A DNA stretch of 64,000 nucleotides from Faecalibacillus intestinalis (GTDB lineage: Bacteria > Bacillota_I > Bacilli_A > Erysipelotrichales > Coprobacillaceae): assembly GCF_003024685.1 (NCBI RefSeq), contig NZ_PYLQ01000010.1:1-64000 (forward strand), in the 5' to 3' direction. A program made the position numbers and the translations under genes. Below the pieces are notes generated by a model that did no database searches, was not told where the DNA came from, and saw only the letters and a program-made list of their open reading frames with translations. Positions 56,436 through 64,000 of this stretch are shown in pieces (positions within the stretch are counted from its first letter, which is position 1; each line of letters starts with the position of its first letter).

Positions 56436-56461
56436 AAAAAGGAAACCTTTTTAAAGTTTCC
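56436..56461 (-). terminator. Terminator or attenuator in front of the relaxase
   Basis: GGAAAC and GTTTCC (7 bp with the adjacent pair) around TTTAAAAA on the minus strand, followed by TTTTTT, directly upstream of the relaxase start. Confidence 0.65.
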
Positions 56462-56474
56462 TAACATATACTTC

Positions 56475-56768
56475 CTATCTTCTATTAAAAAATACATCTG
56501 CAAGATCATATCCCAAATACAATGCCTCTTTAAAAATAACTATTTCATTTTCAAGTTCTATTTCTGATGAACATCCTATCCATTCTTCATTTATTTTGCT
56601 TGCTTCTTCCTCACCATATACTTGTATCAATGCCTTCATAATTTTTTTATGAATTTCATCTCTGATTTTATTTAACTCACATTTTTTTGAAGAATCCTTT
56701 CTAGTATTTTCATAGAATAAGTCATCTCCATAATAAAGTTGTTTTATAAATTCATCCTGTTTTGACAT
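56475..56768 (-). CDS. Small helical protein, DUF6809-like
   Basis: 97 residues, helical and acidic, ending EIVIFKEALYLGYDLADVFFNRR. This end resembles the F-x-x-G-x-x-L-x pattern of DUF6809 proteins found in Firmicute mobile elements; the match is by eye. The start is the ATG at 56766-56768 after AAGGAA. It lies between RHH and relaxase genes. Confidence 0.6.
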   Translation of the reverse strand: MSKQDEFIKQLYYGDDLFYENTRKDSSKKCELNKIRDEIHKKIMKALIQVYGEEEASKINEEWIGCSSEIELENEIVIFKEALYLGYDLADVFFNRR

Positions 56769-56828
56769 GTAGATCATTCCTTTCTAGACGACATACTATC
56801 ACAACAGTTTTTATATAGCTATTATGAA

Positions 56829-57227
56829 TCAGGAACCTTTTTGATATTTATTTATTTCTTCAAAACTTATCTTGCCATTGGTTGCTTTAACTTCGTTCAT
56901 ACATTTCACTCTTAATTTTTTAAGAGTGTCATTATCAACATCAGCTATTGCTGAAAGAACATTCATGACCATTGAAAGCTCCACTGTATTTTTATAAAGC
57001 AATTTTGAAATACGATCTTCACTTGACTTAACAGTTCCTTGAACAGCACTTGAAATAGCAACAGGCAAATACTGATTTTCCAACGTTGAACGATTGTACC
57101 CATCATAAAACTTAATTGCTCTTTCAATAAACTCACTTCGACTTTTACTGTCATCCGTTTTTGTCATTTCATCCAGTCTGTCCATCACATCTTGACTTAG
57201 CCAGATCGTTGTTCTTTTCTTATTCAC
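56829..57227 (-). CDS. Ribbon-helix-helix protein, probable relaxosome accessory factor
   Basis: 132 residues. The N-terminal RHH fold shows RTTIWLSQDVMDRLDEM and SRSEFIERAIKFYDGY. The rest is helical. RHH proteins beside relaxases bind oriT and repress their own operon. The start codon is GTG at 57225-57227, with GGAGG upstream. A hairpin with T run precedes the ribosome binding site. An inverted repeat at 57389-57406 is a candidate site. Confidence 0.82.
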   Translation of the reverse strand: MNKKRTTIWLSQDVMDRLDEMTKTDDSKSRSEFIERAIKFYDGYNRSTLENQYLPVAISSAVQGTVKSSEDRISKLLYKNTVELSMVMNVLSAIADVDNDTLKKLRVKCMNEVKATNGKISFEEINKYQKGS

Positions 57228-57245
57228 ATTTTATTTTCCTCCAAC

Positions 57246-57268
57246 AAAAAAAGGATACATCTGCATCC
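57246..57268 (-). terminator. Attenuator-like terminator before the RHH gene
   Basis: GGATGCA and TGTATCC pair with a very short loop, followed by TTTTTTT on the minus strand, immediately upstream of the GGAGG of the RHH gene. Confidence 0.6.
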
Positions 57269-57388
57269 GTTTTTCTCTATTATATATAATTTTAAATTTA
57301 TAAATTTCATCATTCTAATTACAATTTTACATTCATTTTTTCATCAAATATTCTTGAATTTACAAGCAATCATAAATGCCCGTAGCTA

Positions 57389-57406
57389 TACAGTAGATAT
57401 ACTGTA
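57389..57406. promoter_or_regulatory. Inverted repeat, candidate RHH/relaxosome site
   Basis: TACAGTA and TACTGTA flank GATA, upstream of the RHH gene and close to the antitoxin promoter. Such short dyads are typical RHH operators. Confidence 0.4.
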
Positions 57407-57434
57407 GGTATGCATTTACTGACGAACTAGTATA

Positions 57435-57463
57435 TTGACTTTCAGTTTTGTATAAACTATAAT
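57435..57463 (+). promoter_or_regulatory. Promoter of the antisense antitoxin RNA
   Basis: TTGACT (57435-57440), a 17-nt spacer and a perfect TATAAT (57458-57463) on the plus strand, facing the toxin gene on the other strand. No reading frame follows it. Confidence 0.75.
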
Positions 57464-57469
57464 GTAGTT

Positions 57470-57568
57470 GAAAAAAGGAACTGCCAGTAAGCGGTTGTCC
57501 TTGGATTTTGTATTTTTGTTAAAATAACTAACTCATACTTTTCCAGAGGGTGAGGTAGTTATTTTTTT
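57470..57568 (+). ncRNA. Antisense RNA, probable type I antitoxin
   Basis: A transcript of about 100 nt from the promoter at 57435-57463 would end at a long terminator: AAATAACTA and TAGTTATTT with an inner paired segment, followed by TTTTTTT. It overlaps the 3' end of the toxin mRNA, as in RatA/TxpA-type systems. The element GGTTGTCCTTGG in it resembles GGTTATCCTTGG in the toxin leader. No coding capacity is seen. Confidence 0.65.
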
Positions 57569-57675
57569 GCACTTTTATCTATGATGATAAGAAGTAACTT
57601 TACAATGATTCCTATAATAGACACAATAAATGCTAACGCTGTTAGCACCACCATGACTGTTTCATATGTTGTCAT
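57559..57675 (-). CDS. Small membrane toxin, holin-like (type I toxin-antitoxin)
   Basis: 38 residues: MTTYETVMVVLTALAFIVSI, then a hydrophobic stretch and the charged end DKSAKK. The MTTYE start and single membrane helix are those of putative holin-like toxins of Firmicutes. Overproduction of this family damages membranes. A strong GGAGGTGAT precedes the ATG. The convergent RNA on the other strand overlaps its 3' end and shares its terminator. It likely stabilises the element. Confidence 0.8.
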   Translation of the reverse strand: MTTYETVMVVLTALAFIVSIIGIIVKLLLIIIDKSAKK

Positions 57676-57799
57676 TGCGCATCACCTCCGTTTTTCAGAT
57701 TTTCCCAAAACTTCTAGGAATGTGAATTTCGAAGGATTGCGTACCTTCGTCATGACGACCAAGGATAACCACCTACCGTATACGGCTGTTCCATTTATG

Positions 57800-57828
57800 A
57801 TTATAACATATCACATATTTTCAAACTA
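57800..57828 (-). promoter_or_regulatory. Toxin gene promoter
   Basis: TATAAT (57800-57805) with a weak -35 TAGTTT at 17 nt (57823-57828), giving a leader of about 115 nt. The leader contains CCGTATACGG and other paired segments, so the mRNA is probably folded. Confidence 0.5.
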
Positions 57829-57835
57829 CATTTTC

Positions 57836-58116
57836 CGTCAAAATTCTGCTTACGCTGTTTTTGACGACCTGTTATCTCCTGCTGTTTCTAGGAGAACATT
57901 TAATATACAACGCCACTATTGACGCACTGTCTTCAATAATGACGTTGTTTTTCTTTTGTGAACATCTTTGAAACAACGGGCATTGCCCGTTGTTGTAAGG
58001 TGAAGCGACGTCGCTTCTTTAACCTGCACACGCCACATCTTTTAAAAGTTACCCTTATTTTTCAATCCAAATTGGACATTCTATCCATCTGTTTTGAAAA
58101 ATCTTTAAAATAAGGG
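57836..58116. other. Palindrome cluster, oriT candidate
   Basis: In 280 nt without a gene there are five inverted repeats: CGTCAAAA/TTTTGACG (57836-57866), ACAACG/CGTTGT (57907-57948), CAACGGGC-ATT-GCCCGTTG (57974-57992), the perfect GAAGCGACGTCGCTTC (58002-58017), and CCCTTATT/AATAAGGG (58052-58116). It is G/C-richer than its surroundings and lies upstream of the RHH-relaxase genes, where oriT is often found. A nick site is not recognised. It could instead hold an origin or the end of the upstream transcript. Nothing coding is seen up to 58217. Confidence 0.45.
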
Positions 58117-58217
58117 CACACGTTTTTAAACAAATAAAATTGGCATACTTATTCCATATTTCTATAAAAAGCGCACACGATCAAAATTTACCGCCAAACA
58201 CTCCTTGATACATTGAT

Positions 58218-58448
58218 TTACGGATGTTCCTCAATGATTGTTCTAGGCTTTTTACTAACGACAGGTTCATCTCCTTCTAATTCTTCAATGAATTCTCTGA
58301 CTTCTGGTTTGACGTGCTTTTTATAGATTTGATTCAAGCTTTCCATAATTTCTACTTCAATTGTTGTATTTTTCTTTGCAAGATTTGAGTTGATTGCTCG
58401 AACTCTTGCTTCAGGATATTTTATTTTTATCTCTTTTTGTTTAACCAT
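58218..58448 (-). CDS. DUF6103-like protein of conjugative elements
   Basis: 76 residues with a helical centre (EVEIMESLNQIYKKHVKPEVREFIEELE) matching the style of DUF6103 proteins seen in Tn1549-like elements. Role unknown, perhaps DNA binding. It starts 2 nt after the upstream stop codon. Confidence 0.65.
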   Translation of the reverse strand: MVKQKEIKIKYPEARVRAINSNLAKKNTTIEVEIMESLNQIYKKHVKPEVREFIEELEGDEPVVSKKPRTIIEEHP

Positions 58449-58450
58449 TT

Positions 58451-59059
58451 TTAAAACCCCCTTATCGTTATTTCAATTTTTTCAAACACTTCTTGCTGCT
58501 CGATTTCCTCTAATTCATGAAATCTTTCTTTATATTCATTGACCTGTTCATCGGTTAAAGAAACTAGATCTTCTGATCCATCATCTCCTGCAATAAAAAA
58601 AGTGCCAGCAATAACATCTCTGCCAACACGTCTGTTTGCCTGTAAATTCATGAGTTTTCCTTCCTCGTTACAGACAAGAACAGTATTATCATTCAAGTCA
58701 ATTTCTTCAATCAGACCACCAACAACTCTTTGCATATCATCCAATGTATTTTCTATATATTCAACCTTTGGTTCTTTCATTGGCTCAACAACGAGTACAC
58801 GTATTTTTTCATCGGCTTCTCGTATTTTCTCCTGATTTTGAACACTTTCAATAACATAGAAGCTGTCTTCACCTACGATAAGACCTAAACTTTGTCCATT
58901 ATCCCACTTCATATGGATTGTTCCAATATCATCAACTGTTTCTACAGTTCCTAATGTTCCAGTGGGAACAGGATGATGAGGATCGTCCATAGAATTGAGC
59001 ATGATCCTTGTTCCCTTTGGATATTTCTGTTTGATTTCCTTAATTTTATCTTGATTCAT
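58451..59059 (-). CDS. DUF4314/DUF3846 domain protein
   Basis: 202 residues. The N-terminal DUF4314 part reads IMLNSMDDPHHPVPTGTLGT, then IHMKWDNGQSLGLIVGED. The second part (from IRVLVVEPMKEPKVEYI to FFIAGDD and LTDEQ) matches DUF3846. Both occur in conjugative elements of Firmicutes, with no known biochemical role. The start is the ATG at 59057-59059 with AAGGAGGTGA. Confidence 0.8.
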   Translation of the reverse strand: MNQDKIKEIKQKYPKGTRIMLNSMDDPHHPVPTGTLGTVETVDDIGTIHMKWDNGQSLGLIVGEDSFYVIESVQNQEKIREADEKIRVLVVEPMKEPKVEYIENTLDDMQRVVGGLIEEIDLNDNTVLVCNEEGKLMNLQANRRVGRDVIAGTFFIAGDDGSEDLVSLTDEQVNEYKERFHELEEIEQQEVFEKIEITIRGF

Positions 59060-59072
59060 TTTCCTCACCTCC

Positions 59073-59480
59073 TTACATTTGCAAACTAAAATTTATTTTA
59101 TTTTCCTGTTCGATATTCAACAGATCAACTTGAAAATTTTCTTTAATAAACTCATTGACTTTGCCTGTTGGATGTCCTATATCTCCATCATCAAAATCAC
59201 TTTGAAGTTGCATCGCAACAGAATTGATAAGTTCCATAAGATAATCTCTAGAATATTCTGTATTAGGAAACACCTTATTGATATAAATACCATTTGTATC
59301 AAACAGTACCAAGCCATTGTGCTTTATAGAGATTTCAAGATCACCAAACATCCCTGCATTCTGTACAAAGTTTCCAATTTCTTCATACTGAAGATCTATA
59401 CATTTTTCATGATCCGTTTTTAAACAGCCAACATATTCTGTATGCAAGTAGTTCTTTATAAATTCATTTTGTTCATTCAT
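59073..59480 (-). CDS. Uncharacterised conjugation-region protein
   Basis: 135 residues, soluble, acidic, alternating strands and helices (DLEISIKHNGLVLFDTNGIYI). Not recognised. It lies 2 nt after the NlpC/P60 gene, inside the transfer operon. Confidence 0.6.
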   Translation of the reverse strand: MNEQNEFIKNYLHTEYVGCLKTDHEKCIDLQYEEIGNFVQNAGMFGDLEISIKHNGLVLFDTNGIYINKVFPNTEYSRDYLMELINSVAMQLQSDFDDGDIGHPTGKVNEFIKENFQVDLLNIEQENKINFSLQM

Positions 59481-59482
59481 TG

Positions 59483-60556
59483 CTATCGTCCTTCCATCAT
59501 ATTCAGTCTGTAATAACCACTCCAGTAAGACACAGTATTCATGGCAACATTGCTGTCGTTACTGTTTTCATGTATCCACACAGCTTCACCTTTTGCATTC
59601 TTTCCTGCATAGATTCCCACATGAGTTGTCTTTCCTGATTTGTTAATTAAAAAGGCAAGATCACCCGCTTTGAGATCTTGCTTTGCTATTTTTTTGCACA
59701 TTTTTATCTGTCCTGATGTATTTGTATTGCCAAGATTATTGTTCATAACAGTCCAATAGACCCAGTCTACAAAATGTGAACAGTCCAGTCCTTTTTTATT
59801 TCTTCCTTTGCTGTCTGGTGCAACAGTTACTCCAAAATCATTACCATCATATCCTGCACACTTGGCAGAACCACCCCAGTAATAAGGTATCTTTCCAACA
59901 GCATCCGCAGCCTGCATCACTATTTTCTTTCTGATTTCACTTGTATCTTCAGGCATATTTTTTATCAGTTCATCCATCTGCTCTTTGGAAAGTGTTGTGA
60001 CTGTTTTTCCATCATTTCCAATCAATGCACCATAACAGGTTTCCATTGACTTTTTTGTATCTTTCAGTAGTTTTTCATTCAGATTCTTTTCTAGACTGGC
60101 ATAGATGACGGCGTTTACAGAAGTAGGAACTTTGACTTCTTCACCCTCTGTAAAACTGTTGACCCATGCCTCTGCCATTTCATCTGAAAATACTTTATGC
60201 TGTGAAGAAACCATATAACCAATAAAATAGCCTTTGACCTGATAAATATTAAGCGATGATCCATTTGTAAAAGTCTGATTAATTTTGTCAATATGACTGT
60301 CAATCAACACAAGTCCATCCTGTATTTCCTGAACATATTGCTTCATTTCACCTGTAAGTTCACTAATTGGATTGCCTTCAAACAGATCCGTTACAAGATT
60401 GTGATTGAATGAAATACCATCTGAAAAAATAGCACCAATTAAAACAGTAATAGCAACAAAAGGTGAAATAATAACAACAGCTACATTTCTGACAAACTTC
60501 CTGCCATCATCACTGCTAAAAAAAGACAGAGCTAACTTTATAAGTTTTGTTTTCAT
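59483..60556 (-). CDS. NlpC/P60 peptidoglycan hydrolase of the transfer apparatus
   Basis: 357 residues. One N-terminal membrane segment (about 25-45) anchors it. The C-terminal NlpC/P60 domain (about 210-355) has the catalytic cysteine in KKGLDCSHFVDWVYW, the histidine in THVGIYAG and the third residue near VWIHENS. Such enzymes open the cell wall for the conjugation channel. The start overlaps the previous stop (TAATG). Confidence 0.9.
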   Translation of the reverse strand: MKTKLIKLALSFFSSDDGRKFVRNVAVVIISPFVAITVLIGAIFSDGISFNHNLVTDLFEGNPISELTGEMKQYVQEIQDGLVLIDSHIDKINQTFTNGSSLNIYQVKGYFIGYMVSSQHKVFSDEMAEAWVNSFTEGEEVKVPTSVNAVIYASLEKNLNEKLLKDTKKSMETCYGALIGNDGKTVTTLSKEQMDELIKNMPEDTSEIRKKIVMQAADAVGKIPYYWGGSAKCAGYDGNDFGVTVAPDSKGRNKKGLDCSHFVDWVYWTVMNNNLGNTNTSGQIKMCKKIAKQDLKAGDLAFLINKSGKTTHVGIYAGKNAKGEAVWIHENSNDSNVAMNTVSYWSGYYRLNMMEGR

Positions 60557-61047
60557 TACTGTCTGACATCTCTATAACCATAAGGATACATTGCTGCTTC
60601 TGTTTGATTTAAAACAGTTTCTTTCATTTTTTCAACAGCCTCATCTAAATACTTTTCATCAAGGGAACAGTCCTTATATCCTTGCTTGATTATTTCATAG
60701 TATTCCTTACCTGGTACTCCATATTCATAACCATCATTCATCACATAAACCATCGCCTCAGTTGTAATTGTTCCATTAGAAATTCTCAAATTTTTCTTTT
60801 CGTAGAGGTGTGGATAACCTTCATAGCGATCAAGGAAATGCTCATCGTTTTCTGAAATTTCCCAAATACCTACAGGTACTTCCATTCCCTTTTTTGGTTC
60901 TACAGTCGCAACTGCATTACTTTTATTTCCTCTAAACACCATTTCATAATTTGACAACATACCTGTTCCAACCAGTTTAGCCTCTGGACATCTGTGTGCC
61001 ATCTGCTCCCTGTTTAAATTACTGCCATAAGCCACATAATATTTCAT
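60556..61047 (-). CDS. Gamma-glutamylcyclotransferase-like (GGCT/AIG2) protein
   Basis: 163 residues. YVAYGSNLNREQMAHRCPEA is the family start, and the acidic catalytic residue lies in FLDRYEGYP. GGCT-fold enzymes remove or rearrange gamma-glutamyl groups. Beside the amidoligase at 61065 it forms a known genomic pairing in which one enzyme makes and the other breaks gamma-glutamyl amide links. Confidence 0.88.
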   Translation of the reverse strand: MKYYVAYGSNLNREQMAHRCPEAKLVGTGMLSNYEMVFRGNKSNAVATVEPKKGMEVPVGIWEISENDEHFLDRYEGYPHLYEKKNLRISNGTITTEAMVYVMNDGYEYGVPGKEYYEIIKQGYKDCSLDEKYLDEAVEKMKETVLNQTEAAMYPYGYRDVRQ

Positions 61048-61064
61048 TCTTTTCTGTTCCTCCT

Positions 61065-62054
61065 TTACATCTGTTGCATGTGCATTCCAAGTTCTTCTTG
61101 AACATCTTCCAATGATTCATTATTTGTTTCCTGTGCACTTTGCAATCTTTCTCTTTGCATAACTGCCTGTTGTGGATCTTTCCATGCAATACATCCATCT
61201 AGATTTTTTAAAAGATGATGTCGTGCTGTTTTAAATTCATCGCCAATAAGTCCAAGTCGTAAAAGCCAAGTCCTGAACGTATATTTCTCATTAGACGAAT
61301 GTGTCTTAACTCTACTTGCCTTATTTTGAACCAATGCCTGATGAGATATTGCCAAACAAAACTGGATATAGGTCTTGATTTCACCTGCATGAAGTGTTCC
61401 ATTAAACATCCGAAATTCTATTGTTCCCTTTGAAAAAACACTATGAAAATTTAAGGCATGATACCTCGAATCATCATAGTGTTCGTATTTTCTGCTGGTA
61501 TTTCCGTCATACCAGAGATTTTCAACTTCCTCAATATCCTTTGGCTTTTTTCGATTGAGCATTTCTAAAAAATCATCATCTATTTTCTTACAGAATCGTA
61601 CTTCTTTTTGCGGTCTTACCTTTAAAGCTTTAAAGATAAGATCCTCTTTTGAATACATAATATTTGCAATATTTCTTAATGATCTGGCAGTGTGTTTTGA
61701 AGCATCCACATGAATGTGAATTCCACAGCTTTCATTGACTTTAGCATGACCATTTCTTCTTAATTCACGAACAATGCTCTGTATCGTTTCTATATCATCA
61801 TAATGACATATAGGAGAAACGACCTCTACTTTATAATCAGGATCATAGTTAAATCGATTTCCACATTGCGGTGTAATACTTGCATCTCGTACAATTTTCC
61901 ATTTTCTTCCGTCCTGATCACAGACAGAATAGGTATCATATATACCACGTTCATGCTTAATGCCTGTATCAAAATGTTTAGCAATAATCAAAGCAGCGCT
62001 TCTTCTTGTTAAACCTGTCATTTCTATTTCTATTCCAAAACGCTTACTTTTCAT
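61065..62054 (-). CDS. Amidoligase family protein
   Basis: 329 residues of the ATP-grasp-like/COOH-NH2 ligase fold of amidoligases: KRFGIEIEMTGLTRRSAA at the start, then CGIHIHVDASKH and FHSVFSKGTIEFRMFNGTLH. Members are thought to form amide bonds between a carboxylate and an amino group on peptides or the cell wall. It sits between VirB4 and GGCT in the transfer operon, so its product may modify a wall or pilus component. Confidence 0.9.
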   Translation of the reverse strand: MKSKRFGIEIEMTGLTRRSAALIIAKHFDTGIKHERGIYDTYSVCDQDGRKWKIVRDASITPQCGNRFNYDPDYKVEVVSPICHYDDIETIQSIVRELRRNGHAKVNESCGIHIHVDASKHTARSLRNIANIMYSKEDLIFKALKVRPQKEVRFCKKIDDDFLEMLNRKKPKDIEEVENLWYDGNTSRKYEHYDDSRYHALNFHSVFSKGTIEFRMFNGTLHAGEIKTYIQFCLAISHQALVQNKASRVKTHSSNEKYTFRTWLLRLGLIGDEFKTARHHLLKNLDGCIAWKDPQQAVMQRERLQSAQETNNESLEDVQEELGMHMQQM

Positions 62055-62068
62055 GGATATTCATCATC

Positions 62069-63922
62069 CTATCTTCCGCCTTTATCACCAAACAGTTTTG
62101 ATTTATAATCTGGTGCATGAACAATAAGGTTGTATCTTTCACTTCCACATTTATAAAGACAGGCACCTCTTTGCGGATATTTAATAAGTTCATATTCACT
62201 TTCTTCAAGCTGTAACGTATCAATATAAAATCTTGCATCCGTATTTCCTGCATTGAACAGGAACGTATGTGTTGGTATTGAAAACAATGGTTTTGTTAGT
62301 TCTCTGATTCCTTCAATATTGAAATCTTCCAGATTTTGAGAAGCTAAAATAACAGAACTTTCCTTTTTTCGAACACGCTTCATAAAATTTCTAATGTATT
62401 CTACTGCTGTTGTATTTGTTAAAAAAAGATAAAGTTCATCGATTGAAGCTACTGTATACCCTCTTTTCAACAGCTCATTGGACATATAGGAAAGGATATT
62501 AAAAAGCATCGCATCTTTTAAAGACTTATTTGCCTGTAAAAGATCCTTAACACCAAAAGTCACAACCTTTTGTGAATGAATATTGGTATGCCCATTAAAG
62601 AAACGACTGTCACTTCCCACACATATTGAATTTAATAAAAGCAATATTTCACGCAGTGATTCTCTTGTATAAATGTTATTTCTGTTTGTGTTGTAATGTT
62701 TGTATTCTTCATCAATGTAATCATAGAGATCACTCAATATAGGGTAGTCGTCATGTTCTAGAACACTAAGATCCGTCTTTTCATTAATGTTGAATCTTTG
62801 ATAGACTTTAACCAACATAATTTCTAACGTATCGATTTGCTCCTCTGTAAACGCCTTATATGTCTTGAAAAAATCCTTTAAAAAGGAAATATGTTGTGCA
62901 AGAACTGTTGACTGTTTAAATGCAACAGGAACATCATCTTCACCTGAATCTTCTATATCTTCTGACCATTGTTTTGGTTCAAGAACATTAATGATATATC
63001 GTCCTGCCATCATATCAATAAAAACACCGCCAAGATTATAGGTTACTTCTTCATATTCATGTTCAGGATCTAGAGTTATTAAAGACATTCCCTGTTCTCT
63101 TAAATTCAACAGTAAAAGTTTTAAAAGATATGATTTTCCCTGTCCTGAATTTCCAAGAATAAGAGCATTGGCATTTGTTCTGTCATCACTTCTTTCATTG
63201 AAATCAACAATAATATTGCTTCCGAATTTATCGTGACCTATATAAATTCCATGCGGATCTGTCTTACCTGAATAGTTAAATGGGAAAAGATTTGCAACAC
63301 TTGATGCTGGAAGAACACGTTCAAACTGCTCCTTGAATCCATCATATCCCGATGGAGTAACCGCTAGAAATCCTTCTTTCTGTCTTAAAAGAAGACGATC
63401 AACATTCAACTTGCTTCGCACAAGTTCTGTCATCATTTCAGTCTGAATAAGTTTAAGTTCATCATAGCTGTCAGCAATCAACTCAAAATAAACAGCACAG
63501 TGAACAAGTGGTTCTCTGTTTCGATGCATATTGGCAATCAGTTCAATAACATCATTAAGATTGCTTTGAGCAGTTACTGTTTCTTTTAGATCTTGCGTAT
63601 TGCTTTGTCTGAGCCTGTTTTTATTAGCTGCATTCCCAATGATCTTCTTTTCTTCTGCAGAAGTGACCTGTCTGGCATAAATATGCAAGGTGATTCCGTC
63701 TTTTTCACCCATATAACGTAAAAGTGCCTGTTCATCTGTAGAGGTTGGATACTCTCGTAATGCCCAGACACTTCTGTAGCTGTTGCCACAAATAAAATAT
63801 TCTGTATAGAAACGTATTGTTGAAGGTGCAATCATATCAAGATAATCCTGCACCTTGATTTCTTCTTCATCTTCAACTTCAGCCTTTTTGAATTTACCAA
63901 ATAATTTATTGAACACCATCAT
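62069..63922 (-). CDS. VirB4/TraE-type conjugation ATPase
   Basis: About 617 residues. Walker A is ALILGNSGQGKSYLLK and Walker B lies near YTVASIDELYLFL. The N-terminal region (EEIKVQDYLDMIAPSTIRF) is typical of Firmicute VirB4. It powers assembly of the type IV secretion channel. The ATG at 63920-63922 (or the next ATG) follows AGAGGTG; the frame open upstream is shared with the end of the previous gene, so I chose the internal start. Confidence 0.95.
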   Translation of the reverse strand: MMVFNKLFGKFKKAEVEDEEEIKVQDYLDMIAPSTIRFYTEYFICGNSYRSVWALREYPTSTDEQALLRYMGEKDGITLHIYARQVTSAEEKKIIGNAANKNRLRQSNTQDLKETVTAQSNLNDVIELIANMHRNREPLVHCAVYFELIADSYDELKLIQTEMMTELVRSKLNVDRLLLRQKEGFLAVTPSGYDGFKEQFERVLPASSVANLFPFNYSGKTDPHGIYIGHDKFGSNIIVDFNERSDDRTNANALILGNSGQGKSYLLKLLLLNLREQGMSLITLDPEHEYEEVTYNLGGVFIDMMAGRYIINVLEPKQWSEDIEDSGEDDVPVAFKQSTVLAQHISFLKDFFKTYKAFTEEQIDTLEIMLVKVYQRFNINEKTDLSVLEHDDYPILSDLYDYIDEEYKHYNTNRNNIYTRESLREILLLLNSICVGSDSRFFNGHTNIHSQKVVTFGVKDLLQANKSLKDAMLFNILSYMSNELLKRGYTVASIDELYLFLTNTTAVEYIRNFMKRVRKKESSVILASQNLEDFNIEGIRELTKPLFSIPTHTFLFNAGNTDARFYIDTLQLEESEYELIKYPQRGACLYKCGSERYNLIVHAPDYKSKLFGDKGGR

Positions 63923-64000
63923 ACCACCTCTTTCCATCATAATCTTCAAACTGACTTGTCGTAACATTCTGTTCAAAATAGACAGCCAACATTCTTTTAA
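63906..64000 (-). CDS. C-terminus of the gene before virB4 (probable PrgI family)
   Basis: The frame ends KRMLAVYFEQNVTTSQFEDY, then seven to ten more residues and a TAA at 63906-63908, overlapping the virB4 start. The rest is outside the window. In similar elements a PrgI-type membrane protein precedes virB4, so this is the likely identity. Confidence 0.5.
   Translation of the reverse strand, partial: KRMLAVYFEQNVTTSQFEDYDGKRWYDGVQ

Larger units (their letters stand above)
27712..64000 (-). mobile_element. Integrative conjugative element, one end and most of its body
   Basis: Large serine recombinases at one end, a sigma-like factor, relaxase, coupling protein, VirB4, NlpC/P60 hydrolase and the PrgI-type gene fragment form a set typical of Firmicute ICEs with serine integrases. 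Nearly everything is on the minus strand. The recombinase end is near 27.7 kb; the other end is outside the window. It may include the AbiH module to about 25.8 kb. Attachment sites cannot be defined from one copy. Confidence 0.8.

Noticed and set aside
57389-57406. Treating the TACAGTA dyad as the nick site of oriT
   Set aside because: It is a short dyad without a recognisable nick sequence; it fits a ribbon-helix-helix operator equally well.
57581-57922. 113-codon plus-strand frame over the toxin gene
   Set aside because: It overlaps the better supported holin-like toxin on the other strand and has no ribosome binding site or known similarity.

Overview
The window comes from a low-GC Gram-positive anaerobe, most likely a gut Erysipelotrichia. 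It opens on the 5' end of a 16S rRNA gene (minus strand). That fragment, the AT-rich composition, rubrerythrin, PTS and MurNAc-recycling genes and the Firmicutes-type conjugation genes all fit this. No genus can be named from the sequence alone.

Core-like part (about 1-23.8 kb). The rRNA promoter and leader are followed by housekeeping and metabolic genes: an ABM-fold protein, a MATE exporter, a HAD phosphatase with a ROK regulator, a DNA methyltransferase repair protein, rubrerythrin, and an old-yellow-enzyme oxidoreductase with a TetR regulator. A MurNAc and beta-glucoside utilisation cluster follows: murQ, a small membrane protein, PTS EIIC, a sugar kinase and GH1, with a surface GH3 and an RpiR regulator alongside. 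Two MerR paralogues carry nearly identical promoters. Gene remnants (Rpn tail, LysR, HipA-like, AraC) and an IS200/IS605 element, whose tnpB has an in-frame TGA, lie between these genes.

Junction (23.8-27.7 kb). Two consecutive modules share one layout: a small ORF of about 50 residues, a 30-bp repeat, a defence-type gene (HEPN-like, then AbiH), and a serine-recombinase 3' end. The first recombinase end is only a scar; the second belongs to an intact gene. This looks like repeated use of one integration site, with exchangeable defence cargo beside the integrase.

Integrative conjugative element (27.7 kb to beyond 64 kb). On its integrase side are two large serine recombinases, a protein resembling only a recombinase C-terminus, and a protein that looks like two catalytically dead resolvase folds. 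The leader of this operon carries a 16-nt match to the rRNA leader. A sigma-like factor and a membrane-protein pair follow. Next comes a toxin island: two probable immunity genes and an 8.8-kb WapA-like RHS/YD-repeat toxin with a nuclease-type tip, which is the last gene of an agrD-agrB operon. AgrA, a frameshifted AgrC and an XRE regulator lie upstream. The rest is conjugation machinery: VirD4 coupling protein, primase-like protein, HUH relaxase with Sel1 repeats, RHH protein, a type I toxin-antitoxin with antisense RNA, a palindrome-rich oriT candidate, DUF-type accessory genes, an NlpC/P60 hydrolase, a GGCT/amidoligase pair, VirB4 and the end of a probable PrgI-type gene.

The most interesting system is the quorum-sensing locus wired in cis to a giant secreted toxin on a conjugative element. 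The toxin promoter has direct repeats spaced 21 bp apart, the signature expected for a LytTR (AgrA-type) activator. Signal production looks intact while the receptor gene is frameshifted.
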